A stretch of DNA of 20,443 bases, taken from NCBI GenBank assembly GCA_018398765.1, contig JAHBMJ010002288.1:1-20443 (forward strand), written 5' to 3'. Positions 1 to 10,609 of this stretch are shown one piece after another. Origin of the DNA: Chromera velia (Eukaryota > Sar > Chromeraceae). The position numbers and the translations under genes were made by a program. The notes beneath the pieces are model-generated. The model saw only the letters and a list, made by a program, of their open reading frames with translations, was not told the origin of the DNA and did not search any database. Position 1 is the first letter of the stretch. Each line of letters opens with the position of its first letter.

Positions 1-29
<29 letters not shown>
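1..29. repeat. (GT)n microsatellite in an FBPase intron
   Basis: Uninterrupted GT dinucleotides run from the left edge of the window. The tract lies in the intron upstream of the first visible FBPase exon, whose acceptor is at 141-144. Confidence 0.9.
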
Positions 30-32
<3 letters not shown>

Positions 33-144
33 CAGTCTGTGTATGAACTTTTCACATTCACGCTGCAGGTGCATGTGCCCTCATGCATCCACTGATGTTT
101 TGTGTATCGTAATTGCAACAACGAGACTGCTTTCTTAATTGCAG

Positions 145-2173
145 GGGAGGTGAACATTCAGGGTGAGGACCAGAAGAAGCTGGATGTGCTTTCAAACGAC
201 GTGCTGAAGAACTCACTGTCATACACAGGAAGATGCGGAGTTGTGGCATCTGAGGTGAGTGGGCACTAGTGGATGAGTGCGTGGGGCACTCCCTGGCCGA
301 CTGACTGACGGACAGAAGCGGTGTTTTTCGCTTCTTCGTGCCTTCCTCCCTGTCCCTCAGTCTCTTCTCCTTCCTGCCGATGGGGACGTCTTTTCTCCTT
401 CTCGCCTCGCGTGCGTTCGTTTGTTGGTTGTTTTTTCATCCTCTGATCCATCCATTCATGCATTTATTCGAGATTGGAGAGGCAGGGTCTCGGATTGAAA
501 GAGACTTTTGGAGCATGAAAGTCGATGCCACATTGTCATGCACAGCAGCGTATGGATGGATCCTTGCCTATGAGGGTGCACTGTGGACACATGAACGCAT
601 GCGTTTCTTTCAATATCGATCGTATGTGTCCTTCCTGTCTGTCTGATCTTTTGAGTCGGTTGAACGGTTGGTTCCGTCGTCTCCTCGTTTGGCTTTCCCA
701 CAATCCGAGCGGGAAGATTTGGAGCCATCGGGATCACCGACCGTACGTCCCACCCCCTCCCGGCTTCCCAGGGAACCCAATTTTTCCACCAGCGCAGAGG
801 ATCCCTGAAGCTTCCCCCGACGACGACAACAGTAACAATGGATTTTCAGCACCGTCTCCCAGCCGCGCAGTCCCCCACAATAGAAACGATGACGGTGAAT
901 GGAAGTGTCCAAAATGTAAAGCGACCTTCTCAAGCGAACGGGGTCTGACGACCCACCAAACCCACCCCAACGGAAAGAAGAGGTGCAAAGAGAACATCCA
1001 AGCAGCAGCAGTACTTCACGAGCCCCCTCCCCCCGTCCCCGCCCCCCCGCAGTCTTCTTCGTCTTCCAATCCGGACCCGAACCCTCCCCTCCCACCTTCC
1101 TCCCTTCCCTCTTCTTCCTCCTCTTCGTCGTCCTCCTCCTCCTCAGCTATCGCAGCAGCATTGCCGAATTCTCCGGCTCCCCCCGAAGACCCTCCCCCTG
1201 AAGCCCCACCATTATCGCAACCCCCCTGGAGAAGGTCGTCACCAGGAAAATCAAGAAGGCTGCACCGAACAGAAAAGAACGAGCCAGAGCCAGATGCAGC
1301 CGCCGCCCCCGATCCCATGCCAGCCCCCGTCTCCGCCCCAGCCGCAACACCCAATTCCGCCTCGGCTTCTGCTTCTGCTTCTAGCGACATCCCCCACCGA
1401 GCTTCCACGCACGACCAAGAGCATCAAAACCCGTCCCCTTCAGAACAGGAATCGTGAGAGAGAGAAGAGGTTCTGGAGAAGGTTTTCGGCCCCACCAGCA
1501 CCGTCGCTCTTTCGGTATGGGACTTTGAGAGTTTCGTTACCGCCGAAAGAATCCTCCCGCAAGATACGAAGATACAGCTCCCCCTCCGCAGGGACGCCCC
1601 CCCACCCCCCCACCCCTGTCTAAAGACCATGACGGTGCCGGTCCCCGCGTGCAGTTCTGTTCCTTTTTTCTTTTTTTGTTTTTTGGTTTTTGAATTTTTT
1701 TGTCTTGTCTTCTTTTCTTCTCTTTCTTGTCTTGAGTAGAAGCAGCAGAGGAGTAGCGTGTGAAACCAGTGATCACGTGAAAGTCTGTCGGGAGGTGGAG
1801 AGGCAAGGGGCGCTTAACTCTCACCTTTCGGGCCCCCTGCCCACGCTGTTTGATTGTTGGTGCTGTTCTTTTGTCTTTGTTCTTTCTTTTTTTTTGTCTG
1901 TTGTGTTCACGAAGAAAAAGAGGGAGAAGAAGAAGAAACACATTGTCTGTCTGTCTGCCTTCCTGCAGGAAGAGGAGCACCCGTGGCTGGTGGAAGAAGC
2001 TTTTCAGTCCAAGTTTGTGACAGTGTTCGACCCTCTCGATGGCTCTTCAAACGTGGATGCCGGAATCGCGACCGGCACAATTTTTGGAGTCTTTGCGGTG
2101 AGTCTGGCTGGTGTGGCTTGTTCTCCCTCTGGATTGGCATCTATCAACGCATACAGAGCTGTGTGTGTGTGTA

Positions 2174-2246
<73 letters not shown>

Positions 2247-2257
2247 GTGTGTGCGTG

Positions 2258-2292
<35 letters not shown>

Positions 2293-5200
2293 GTGTTTAC
2301 AAACACCAGTCGGTTTGTTCATTCATTTGTTTTTTTGATGATTCGCATGCCACCAATGCGCGTTTCTCTTCATGTAATCTCGTGAAAGGGCTTTGCGTCG
2401 CCCTTCTTTCCTTTCATCCTTCCTTTCTTGCTTGCTTCCTGCCTCTGAAGATAGCAGACTTTAAAAACTCCCCATGAAGCTTCTCCGTGCGTACACAGAC
2501 GCAAACTTGCCGGAAATCTCGCTTTTTTTTTCTTTCTGCGTGCATGTGCAGGAGGAGGAGGAGTGTCTGATCCCTGAGGAGGAGGCCAATGGAATGACCA
2601 TCAACCAGATCAGGGTCTGTCTCTCCGTTTGTTTGTTTTGTTTCTCTTCTGTTTTCGGGAAGGTACCTACAGGTTTTTTGTGTTCTCTGTGTGTGCTCCC
2701 TCACAAAATGCATTCACACAAGCGCATTTAATTGATCACTGTCTTTCTGTTCTTCACTCCTTGCTCCACCCTTTCCTCACTTCGTGTCGCCCTCACTTCC
2801 TCTCTCCCTTTCCCCCTTCCTTCCCTCCTTTCTTGGTTGCCTTCTTTCCTTGATTTCTTTTTTCATTCCTTCCTTCCTTTAATCTTCTTTCATTTCACCT
2901 GCTACTTCCTTGCCCGCGTGCCCTCCACTGATCGGCCCTTCCAGGAAAGATGCCTGATCCGGACCCTCCAACCGGGAAGCAACCTCGTCGCTGCCGGATA
3001 CTGTTTGTATTCGTCAGTCTCTATCCTTATTTCTCTCTGTCTTCTTCTCTCTCAAGTCAAACGAAATGAATGGACGCGGTAGAAATGCATGCGCACATGC
3101 CATTAATCAAAGAGACACCGCAAGAAAGAATTCAGATAAGGTACGGAGACCCTCTCGTCTCGGCCTCGCACACACAGACACAGACACAGACATAGACACA
3201 GACACAGACAGTCAGACAGACAGACACACAGATAGACACGGAGAGAGACTGAATTCCTTTTTGTCTACCCATTTTTTTCTTTGTCATGCCCGCTCCTCCA
3301 AATGTGCTCACTTTCTCTGTCCACTCTTTGTTTGATGCATTGATCCATCCAACTGTCGATTTCTTTCGATTGATTGCATGTCGGCATGTATGCTTGCCTG
3401 CTTGTCATGTCATTCGATCTTTCTGCCTGTCTCTTCTTGGATTATCGGTTTCTTTTCTCGTCAGTTCCTCGTGCCATCTGTTCGTGACTTTCGGCAACGG
3501 CGTTCAAGGCTTCACGCTGGATCCTGAGGTTGGAGAATTCGTCCTCACTCACCCTGACGTCAAGATCCCCTCAAGAGGAAAGGTCAGTCAGTCAGGCAGT
3601 CAGTTGATCAGGCATGGGTTTTCACTGACGAAGGGCATATCAAGGCGTTCATTCAATCAATTGGGGTTTGTCACCCCCCCCGATTCTGTTCTACTCACTG
3701 TACACACGAACGGGTCCACCTTGCTGACATGTTTGTGTGTGACTGTCCTTGTGTGTCCACCCAACAAACTGATATATTCCGATTGTGTTCAGATTTATTC
3801 TTTCAACGAGGGCAACTCACCCGACTGGGAAGAGGGACTCCAGAAGTATGTGGACGATGTGAAGAAGGTAAGTAAGTGAGTAAATACAGCTAGAGGTCTA
3901 AATTGTCCTGTATGAAAAGAAAGACATGAAGACAGAGAAATTCGGGGAAGAGGAGAGAGGTAGAGAGGGAGCAGGAGATGAGAACAGACATCGTTTTCTC
4001 ATTGCTGCCTGGTGCATGGAGAGCTTCCCTGCGTTTACTGCAGCTTTCTTTTCTTGACTTCAGAAAGCGGCGTCTTCCAATGTCGGCTTCTACTGTGTCG
4101 TGTCGATTCGACTTGGATTGCACTTTTTTTGCTATGGAAAATGCTCCGTTCTTGCTTTGCTTTCATACAGTGCCGCTTTTCAGGCCTCTCTTCTCTTCGT
4201 GTCGAGCCGAATCTGTTTCTCTTCTGTGCTTGATCGCTCTCTCTTTCTTCCGGATTCCCTCTCTTTGCATCAGCGTGCTCCCTTTTTATCATTCATTCTC
4301 TGTCGGTCCTGATTATTATTTTCTGTCGGTCCTGCCTGCTGTTGACAAACTGACCCGTGCAGGGACAGGGAGAGACGGGCAAAAAGTACACCTCACGCTA
4401 CATTGGATCCATGGTCAGTCAGTCAGTCAGTCGGTCAGTCGGTCGGTCGGTCGGTCGGTCAGTCAGTCAGTCAGTCAGTCAGCCAGTCAGTCAGCCAGCC
4501 AGTCAGTCAGTCAGTCAGTCAGTCAGTCAGTCAGTCAGTCAGTCAGTCAGACTTTTTTGGTTGGATCTCTCTCAATTTTCTGCTTCTCATCTTGAGCTCC
4601 TTCGAAGTTTTTTCATGCAGCCGGGTGTGTCGTTTTTCTCTTTCGCCATGGAGGAAAGCTATGCATTGTTGCGCTTCCGATGTCGTCAAGGGAGCGCGCA
4701 TTCGTTTCCTTTCCTCTCCTCTTCTTTCTGTCCTTCGGGAATCTCTGAGGAAACGCGGAAGAGAGACGTAGATCGATTTCCCACGTGTTGTGACCATTGT
4801 GGGTGACGTTTTGGAGCTATTCCTTCCATGTGAACCACTTGTCCATCTACTCTGTGTACGTGAGAGAGAGCGTGTGTGCGTGTGTGCGTGCAGGTCGGAG
4901 ACGTGCACAGAACTTTGCTTTACGGGGGCATTTTCGGTTACCCCTCAGATGCCAAGAACAAGAAGGGAAAGCTCCGTCTTCTCTACGAGGCAGCGCCAAT
5001 GAGCTTCCTTGTGGAGCAGGCGGGTGAGTGAGACAGAGAGAATCAACGATCGTGGTGTTGTGATTGGCCTGCTTGTTCCTGAACTCTTTTTTTTTTTTGT
5101 TCCACCGAGTTTATTCGTCAGTCATCACTATTGAAAAACACAAGAGCTTTCGCTTCAGACAGTCAAGGTGTGTGTGTGTGTGTGTGAGTGTGTGTGTGGA

Positions 5201-5643
5201 TGTGAGAGAGAGGAAGAGTAGCTGCTTTCTCTGCGTGTCGAAACAGAGGGAGAGGGAGAGACTCGAAATGACTCTTTTTTCTTTCGTTTTTGTTTGCTTG
5301 CTTTTCATTCTTCTTATGCCGTTCGTCGGTCGTGCATCGTTAAACCAGCTATTTTATTTATTCAGTCAAGCATCTCTCTCTCCTACGGAGATTTGAATAC
5401 ATCGATCGGTCAAGTGAGCGGGCGGGCCCACAAGCAAGCAGAGAGTGGGAGAGAGAGATCCACCTTGCCCTTCCCCTGCATGCCCCCCTCCCTCCTGTCT
5501 CCTGTCTCCATGCAGGCGGAAAGTCCACCACTGGAAGCGAACGGATTTTGGATCTCCAGCCCCAGACTGTTCACGACCGGACTCCCATCATTCTGGGATC
5601 CCCCGAGGATGTCAATGAGTGCTGCAAGTACCTGAAGGAATAG
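145..5643 (+). CDS. FBP: Fructose-1,6-bisphosphatase, plastid redox-regulated type (3' part, 9 exons)
   Basis: The enzyme hydrolyses fructose 1,6-bisphosphate to fructose 6-phosphate and phosphate (Calvin cycle in plastids, gluconeogenesis in cytosol). Seen: exons 145-254, 1969-2097, 2552-2614, 2945-3012, 3465-3582, 3793-3867, 4363-4413, 4894-5023 and 5516-5643, all with GT..AG introns and mutually consistent phases. They give 289 residues ending at TAG 5641-5643. The first exon starts with two bases of a split codon, so roughly 70 catalytic-domain residues and any targeting peptide lie off the left edge. Landmarks in visible numbering: GEDQKKLDV near the start, metal site DPLDGSSN at 57-64, NEGN at 167-170, HRTLLYGG at 209-216, and the metal-ligand Glu in YEAAPMSF at 235-242. 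Cys84 and Cys103, with 18 residues between them, align with the regulatory Cys153 and Cys173 of pea chloroplast FBPase; the Cys178 position is Leu108. The redox loop argues for a plastid isoform. Plastid location is inferred because the transit peptide is not visible. Confidence 0.96.
525..1457 (+). pseudogene. C2H2 zinc-finger, proline/serine-rich ORF inside FBPase intron 1 (probable retroelement fragment)
   Basis: This open frame lies wholly within the 1.7-kb intron 255-1968, on the same strand as FBPase. The start is uncertain; the first 60 or so residues look like intron sequence, and the coding-like part begins near 740. One finger, [17 protein letters not shown], has spacing C-x2-C-x12-H-x2-H with a further Cys eight residues on. 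It is followed by a long Pro/Ser/Ala-rich disordered segment with a basic patch. The finger shares the F-S-x-x-R-G-L-x-x-H core with the finger of the non-LTR retrotransposon at the right edge (minus strand, 19917-20443). After the TGA at 1455-1457 the same frame continues with protein-like sequence to about 1623, which suggests a stop inside a once longer ORF. No reverse transcriptase or endonuclease is visible. It could instead be a nested host gene. Confidence 0.45.
2161..2297. repeat. (GT)n microsatellite in FBPase intron 2
   Basis: About 135 bp of GT dinucleotides with scattered GC, TT and AT interruptions, between the donor at 2098 and the acceptor at 2550-2551. Cys-Val or Thr-His reading frames across it are artefacts. 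Confidence 0.93.
3167..3240. repeat. (ACAGAC)n-type imperfect repeat in FBPase intron 4
   Basis: Imperfect array of acagac/acagat units with agtcagacagacagac variants, in the intron 3013-3464. It is one of the few CA-rich rather than GT-rich tracts on the + strand. Confidence 0.8.
4414..4550. repeat. (CAGT)n tetranucleotide array starting at the intron 7 splice donor
   Basis: About 34 tetranucleotide units, gtca with gtcg and gcca variants. The array begins at the first base of the FBPase intron 7 donor (gtcagt at 4414-4419), immediately after the codon ATG 4411-4413, so the splice donor is the first unit of the microsatellite. Confidence 0.95.
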
Positions 5644-5674
5644 ATAGATAGAAAGGGAATTAAGGGAAGAAGCA

Positions 5675-5676
5675 GA

Positions 5677-5707
<31 letters not shown>

Positions 5708-5708
5708 A
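5675..5708. repeat. (CCAG)n array in the FBPase 3' UTR
   Basis: Six to seven ccag units about 30 bp downstream of the FBPase stop codon, in the expected 3' untranslated region. Confidence 0.85.
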
Positions 5709-5780
5709 TGTGTTTTGTAGGGAGGGAGGGGCAATGGAGGAAGAGCGAAATGAAGGGAAAGAGCAGAGAAAAATAATTTG

Positions 5781-5786
5781 AATAAA
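5781..5786 (+). promoter_or_regulatory. Candidate polyadenylation signal of FBPase
   Basis: AATAAA 138 bp after the FBPase stop, followed by a GT-rich stretch (gtgtgtgcgtgtgtttgtgtg) that would serve as a downstream element. Whether this organism uses AATAAA is unknown. Confidence 0.35.
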
Positions 5787-7770
5787 CGTGTGTGCGTGTG
5801 TTTGTGTGAATATGCGGATGCGTTGCTTGAATGATTTTTTCAATCAATTTATTGATCCATGAGTTCCTCCTTGTGGAAGGAGGGACCCATGAGTGAAAGT
5901 AATTGTCTGCATGGAGAAATGATTTCGTTCTGACAGAAGAAAGCCAAAGAAAGTCAGCGAGAAAGGAAAAGAGTGAAAGTCGAGAGAAATGTTAATTGTC
6001 TTAGTAGTGAAGGACCTTTCCTTCCCTCTAGTAGTCGTCATGATCTTCTCTTTCCCCCCGCTCCCCCCTCTTTCTCTCTCTCTCTCTCTCCCTCTCTCTC
6101 TCTCTCTCATTGTCTCACTCGCTTTCTTTCTCGTTTCTGGCTTTCCGTTCTCCTTCCCCTTTCTTTGTCTGTCTGTCGATCTTGCGCAGTCACCCGGTCA
6201 GCCAGTCAGTCTTCTCCCTCCAGAGAGGTCTCTCTGTCTGTGTTTTTGTCTTTGTACACGATCTTTCGAGATTGTTTGGCCTTTTTGTTTTTCTCAATGC
6301 TTTTGTTTTTTGCGTTCTTTGTGGTTTTCTTCTCTCTCTCTCTGCTTGCGTGCCTGTCTGCATGTCTGTCTTTCTACCGACTGCCTTTCTTCCTTCGTAT
6401 CTTTCTTTTGAAGCTGCTAGCTCATGAGTCAATGGCAGTGGAATGATGCCTACAGAAGTAAGCAGGAGAGGCAGAGAGAGGAGACTGCACGGAAAAAGGA
6501 AGTGTTGATAACACAAGGCAAGGTGATACAGCATTTTCAAAGGAGAGAGGGACAAGAATGGAGAAGAAGAGGGAAGCGTTCTACACCGAGACCGTTTTGA
6601 ATTCTTGGGTAGGAGTAGTCTGTCGGGTCTCATCAATCAATCAATCAATGTCCCAATCGAGTGAGCTGGGAAGGAAGCATGCAGTGAGGCAGTCAGTGAG
6701 AGAGAGAATCAATCAGAGACAGAGAGAGCAACTGCATACGTGTGCAGAATTGAGGAATGCCGATCGAGGCAAGGAATTCTCGAAGTGGCGAGTGAGGAAC
6801 TATGATTGGAAGGGAAGAAGGGGAGTCATGCGCGTGCCTGCTCTTTTCTTCTGTGAGTTTTTTGTCCATCTGTTCCGTAGTTAGCTCACACACAGCCACT
6901 ACTACTGGCCTGCTGAGTTGCATGCTGTGTCCGTCCGTCCGTTGACCTGCCTTTTGCGGCTCGGTATGTGAGAATGAATGAGTGGGTGGGTAAGAGAGTG
7001 AATGAATGAATGAATGAATGCCCCCATTCGATCATGAACGTGAGTGAGTGAGGGAGGGAGTGAGTGAGTGACTGAATGTATCGATGGGCGGTAATGGATG
7101 GATACGCGAAGCACCTGCTAACGCCCCTGATAGGTGTCTCTTCTTACTCTTTCTTGCCGAGACCTTCTTCTTATTTCATTTTCTAGCTGTCTCTGATTCT
7201 GTCTTTGGATTCTGTTTTGTGACTTTTGTCCTGTCCTGTCCCGTCTTAATTGTAGAGCGTGCGCACAAGGATGTCGCAGCAGCAAGCACAGCCGTCGGAT
7301 GCATGCACGGTATACAAAGGGAGAGATTGTCGATGAAACGTGAAGTTTTGCACTGCAATTCGCAACCATACGAGCAAATACTGTAATTTGTCCTACATAT
7401 ATGTGTTCGGTGTTGTTTTTTCTTTAACTCTACCTTTAATGGCAAACATGGAATTTACAGTATGCATGGTGAAGTATTCTACGAATTAATACGAATTAGG
7501 TCACATACGTGGATATATGATGTCTGTATGGTATGGTGCAAGCTAAACGGACACCAGATAACTATAGTACGCAAGTCAAAAGCTTTGGCCCTAAAGAGAG
7601 TGTCATCTTATAATTAATTGTATAATTTAGGATTATATATATATGATACTACAGGATAGGATTAATGTCTGGATTGAGGATTGACCAGGAAAAGCGCATA
7701 CAAAAGCCTGATTGATTTAAAACTCTATGTATAGTTAGAACTTAGCCCCGGAGGATTAACGGTGTAGTAA
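5787..7770. other. Intergenic stretch, no supported gene
   Basis: Between the end of FBPase and the MITE. It contains pyrimidine-rich low-complexity DNA (a CT tract at about 6069-6110), CAGT/CAAT/GAAT-type tetranucleotide runs (about 6635-6650 and 6996-7020) and, from about 7380, AT-richer DNA. Reading frames here are Ser/Phe/Leu-rich products of the pyrimidine tracts. A short imperfect inverted repeat (tactgtaattt at about 7379 and aatttacagta at about 7452) is too small to call an element. Confidence 0.6.
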
Positions 7771-7778
7771 GCCGATTT

Positions 7779-8021
7779 CTAGGCGACGCACAGTGGTAAA
7801 AAAAAAAAAAGAATAGATATGTCAAAATTTTTTTTTTCTTTTTTTTTTTTTTAGTCTAGTGGTCAAAGGTCCAAGCAAACTTAGCAAAGGTAGGTTTTGT
7901 AGTTAGATGTGTTTTTGTTATATGTTTGGCACTTCCAATAAAATAATATAAAAAAAAATAAAAAAGATTAGGCTTCTCCAGATTTTTTTTTTCTTTTTTT
8001 TTATCACTGTGCGTCGCCTAG
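7779..8021. mobile_element. MITE-like element, 17-bp perfect TIRs and 8-bp TSD
   Basis: Seen: left terminus CTAGGCGACGCACAGTG (7779-7795) and its exact reverse complement at 8005-8021, flanked by identical 8-bp repeats GCCGATTT (7771-7778 and 8022-8029). The inverted repeats extend imperfectly inward through A-rich (left) and T-rich (right) runs. The 243-bp interior is AT-rich and non-coding. Inference: a non-autonomous DNA transposon. An 8-bp target duplication is usual for hAT elements, but the termini do not clearly match the hAT consensus, so the superfamily is left open. Confidence 0.88.
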
Positions 8022-8029
8022 GCCGATTT

Positions 8030-8348
8030 CTGGCAATGGACCGCGGGCAAAACCTGGAATATCAATGCTATGTTATGCTATGCTATGTCACGTTACTGTT
8101 GAATATCTGATTTGGTTGAATGTTCCACGTATCGTATGCTATATAGATTTATGCATCAGTTAGCATCAGTTAAAAAAATATGTAAAATAAATTTTTATAT
8201 TTAAAAATTTATTTTGAAACTTCCGATCGACAATTTTTACATAAATCTATGCAGTCCCATCCAAAATCCAATCTCTACGATCAAAACATGCTTAAGTCTA
8301 TGCTACATTGCTATTAAATCCATGGTTATAAAATGCTGGCTATAAGTT
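8030..8348. other. AT-rich spacer between the MITE and the minus-strand LTR element
   Basis: No gene. It holds short tgctatgttatgctatgcta repeats at about 8066-8086 and a weak inverted repeat (tagatttatg at about 8146 and its complement near 8240) around an A/T-only core. Confidence 0.6.
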
Positions 8349-8353
8349 ATGGC

Positions 8354-8595
8354 TGATCTGTATAGACTAGCGCCTAGAAGGAGGCCGTTTAGTCTCATCT
8401 CCTCCAATCCTCTCATCACACAAGGATAAAGCTGACTGCAATCGCATGAGATATCGATCCGTGCAGTGCTGGTAGGGCAAATGCCATGGCTTCTAGCCTT
8501 ATGTGCACCCGACAGGCGGATATGCCATAGCCGCGGTGCGGTACCGGCGGTTATGCTGCTTCTGCTCCATTGTCGGCCCTCCATGGCACACAACA
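8354..8595 (-). repeat. 3' LTR (minus-strand element)
   Basis: A 242-bp LTR with TG..CA ends on the minus strand. Relative to the partner at 10625-10974 it lacks two internal segments (about 60 and 35 bp, corresponding to parts of 10670-10740 and 10885-10920). Conserved blocks, such as the one around aaagctgactgcaatcgcat, are roughly 90% identical by eye. Confidence 0.88.
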
Positions 8596-8724
8596 CAAAT
8601 CACTTTCTCTCTTTTTCTGTTTTCTTTCTTTCTTTCTTTCTTTCTTTTTTTCTTTTTTTCTTTCTTTCTTTCTTTCTTTCTTTCTTTTTTCTTTCTTTTT
8701 CTTTCTCCTCTTCTTTCTCCTCTT
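8596..8724. repeat. (TTTC)n tract overlapping the polypurine-tract position of the minus-strand LTR element
   Basis: Almost pure pyrimidine on + and purine on minus, starting a few bases from the 3' LTR boundary. The segment nearest the LTR (actttctctcttttt at about 8602-8616) is the candidate polypurine tract. The ttctttct array beyond it looks like microsatellite growth from that tract. Confidence 0.7.
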
Positions 8725-9165
8725 AAGGAACGATGAAGAGTGATGAGAGGGATGAAAAGGAGAAGAAACCAACTGTTTTCTTGTTTTCGGACATGCCACG
8801 TTCTGTTAAAAGATTCTAAAGTATGAAAAGACTTGAACGATGTGATCAAGAATGACTAACAAAAAGAAATCGATAGAAAAAAAAAAGGAACGTGCCATGC
8901 CTCTTCAAATCAGACTTCGATGCGCATTGATAAAAATGAATGAAAATTCAAGAATATCTAGAAGACCCCCTTTGGCAGCCCAATCGATAACAACCTGGGC
9001 ATAGGGTTACCTCCTCAGGCTCCGAACAACCCCCCCTGCAGCACTGTTAAATCCACCCGGTGATGGCTCCCGACGAATCCTTTTGAGACCGCCTTTCGAG
9101 ATGGACTTTTCTATCATCCTGGAGGCGACACAGATGACACTGTGCTAGAGGGTCTTCATTGGTCT

Positions 9166-10014
9166 TCATCTTGAGGAGGAGAAAGAAATGATTCTGATGT
9201 CTGATGATGTCTGTGCGGGCCTAAGAAGAGTGCTTGCTTCTCTTTCTGCCTCAGCTTGCATGGTTTTGCGTATTGCCTTGCGGGTTGCCTTCTTTTGCGC
9301 TTTGACTCGGTTCTTCTCTGCTTGAGAAACGCGAAAAGATGACACGTTGACTGCCTTAAAGGGGATGTCCCCCACTTCAGAGCTTACGCAGGGAACACGT
9401 TCACAAAAAGAGGGACTGACACCTTCAGGATGAAAAGGCAGTTTCTCGGTAACGGTATCGGTGGGGACATTGTCATCAGTTTGACGGAAATCACGCTCGA
9501 CAGCGTGAGAAGAGTTAGAGCCGCTTTCTTTAGCGCTCATGACGAAGGCATACTCAATCGCTGAAGAAACATTCTGTTCTAAATGATGAGTGGGAGACGT
9601 CACACTGTAGTGAGGGGAGCCGATCCATGTCATCATTGCGGGTGGCTTTTCAATGTGGAAGATGGGAGAACATGGGTTGATCTTTACAGGAGATAGAGAA
9701 GACTGACCCTCAGTGCTCATGCTTGCAGCGGCATGCCCTATCGCTGGAAGGGGGACCTTATCCATGGCAGTGGAAACGCTTGACTCAAAGGTAGAGTCAT
9801 TGGCTGTGGGTTCGTCTAGAGGTGAGAGGGAAGCAGCTGGGAAGAAAGTTTGTTCGTCATGCTTGCGTCTGCGGTAAAGAAATGAAGAAGAGCATTGGAA
9901 AAAAACTAGACACGGCGATGCGACTTCAAAGGAAAAAACAGATTGCAACTGCTCTTCGGGAGGCCAAGAGACGGATTTCTTCTTCGGAGGGGGATCTACT
10001 ACTCCGCTTTTCAT
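9166..10014 (-). CDS. Internal ORF of the minus-strand LTR element, with PNUTS-like PP1-docking motif
   Basis: ATG at 10014-10012 gives 282 residues ending at TGA 9168-9166. The frame is open without an ATG upstream to about 10269, so a spliced or non-ATG start is possible. No enzymatic domain is recognised. Residues 13-30 read KSVSWPPEEQLQSVFSFE, which follows the extended RVxF pattern of PNUTS-type protein phosphatase 1 partners (K-x-V-x-W-P-x-E, then hydrophobics and F-x-F-E). The middle is Ser/Thr/Pro-rich and probably disordered. The end has a basic, Lys/Arg/Ala-rich helix-like segment (KNRVKAQKKATRKAIRKT). Position inside the LTRs makes it the element's only clear product: a Gag-like or captured protein. 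A pyrimidine-rich stretch ending in cag around 9870-9925 (minus) could be a short in-frame intron. Confidence 0.6.
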   Translation of the reverse strand: MKSGVVDPPPKKKSVSWPPEEQLQSVFSFEVASPCLVFFQCSSSFLYRRRKHDEQTFFPAASLSPLDEPTANDSTFESSVSTAMDKVPLPAIGHAAASMSTEGQSSLSPVKINPCSPIFHIEKPPAMMTWIGSPHYSVTSPTHHLEQNVSSAIEYAFVMSAKESGSNSSHAVERDFRQTDDNVPTDTVTEKLPFHPEGVSPSFCERVPCVSSEVGDIPFKAVNVSSFRVSQAEKNRVKAQKKATRKAIRKTMQAEAEREASTLLRPAQTSSDIRIISFSSSR

Positions 10015-10609
10015 GGTGCGGTTGGTTCTGAAGCTTCTGACAGTGTGTGTTGGTGGCTGCTGTTGTTCAGTCTTCGATTTATGCCCACGTGAACCTCGTG
10101 TTCCGCGGGAAGTTCTGCGGTGACCTGGAGCACTGGAAAGAGTCGTACTTGAAAAGATAAGACGAGCCCGGAACAAAGCAGAGAGAAACAAAAGAGCAGT
10201 GGTAGCCACCTTCTGGCTTCTTCTGGCTTCTTCATTGGGGTCTTCAAAAGGGCGGTAGAGCAGACGTTACGAAGCTCTCAGACTGCCACCTTTGCAGAGA
10301 CGCCTCCAGAGAAAACATCCATCCCGAAGTAGTTAGCAAAAAAAAACGAAGTGGCTATCGAAAGAACTTTAATGAAAATCTCACTACGACTGCACGTGCG
10401 GATTAACTCCAAAGAAAAGCCTTGATGTTGAAGGAGAAAATTTTTTTGGAGTTCCGCAAAATAAGCGCGTCAATGCATCTACACAGAATCTGATACTTCA
10501 GAGAATCAGGGTACCGGCTGCACTGTAAACGTGTGTACGATGATTCTAAGGTTGTTTTTTGATTAGAAGAGGCGAGCAGGAGACAACTACTAATTCTGGA
10601 TCTGCTGAA

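Noticed and set aside
2111-2340. Long Cys-Val and Thr-His reading frames on both strands
   Set aside because: They are translations of the (GT)n tract; the same applies to those at 18386-19057.
4357-4806. Ser/Gln/Val-repeat reading frames
   Set aside because: They read through the CAGT array that starts at the intron 7 donor; only 4363-4413 is coding, as FBPase exon 7.
5973-6446. Phe/Leu/Ser-rich frames resembling membrane proteins
   Set aside because: They arise from CT-rich low-complexity DNA in all three frames, with no motif and no start context.
9822-10031. + strand 69-codon ORF
   Set aside because: It is antisense to the better supported minus-strand ORF 9166-10014 and shows no motif.
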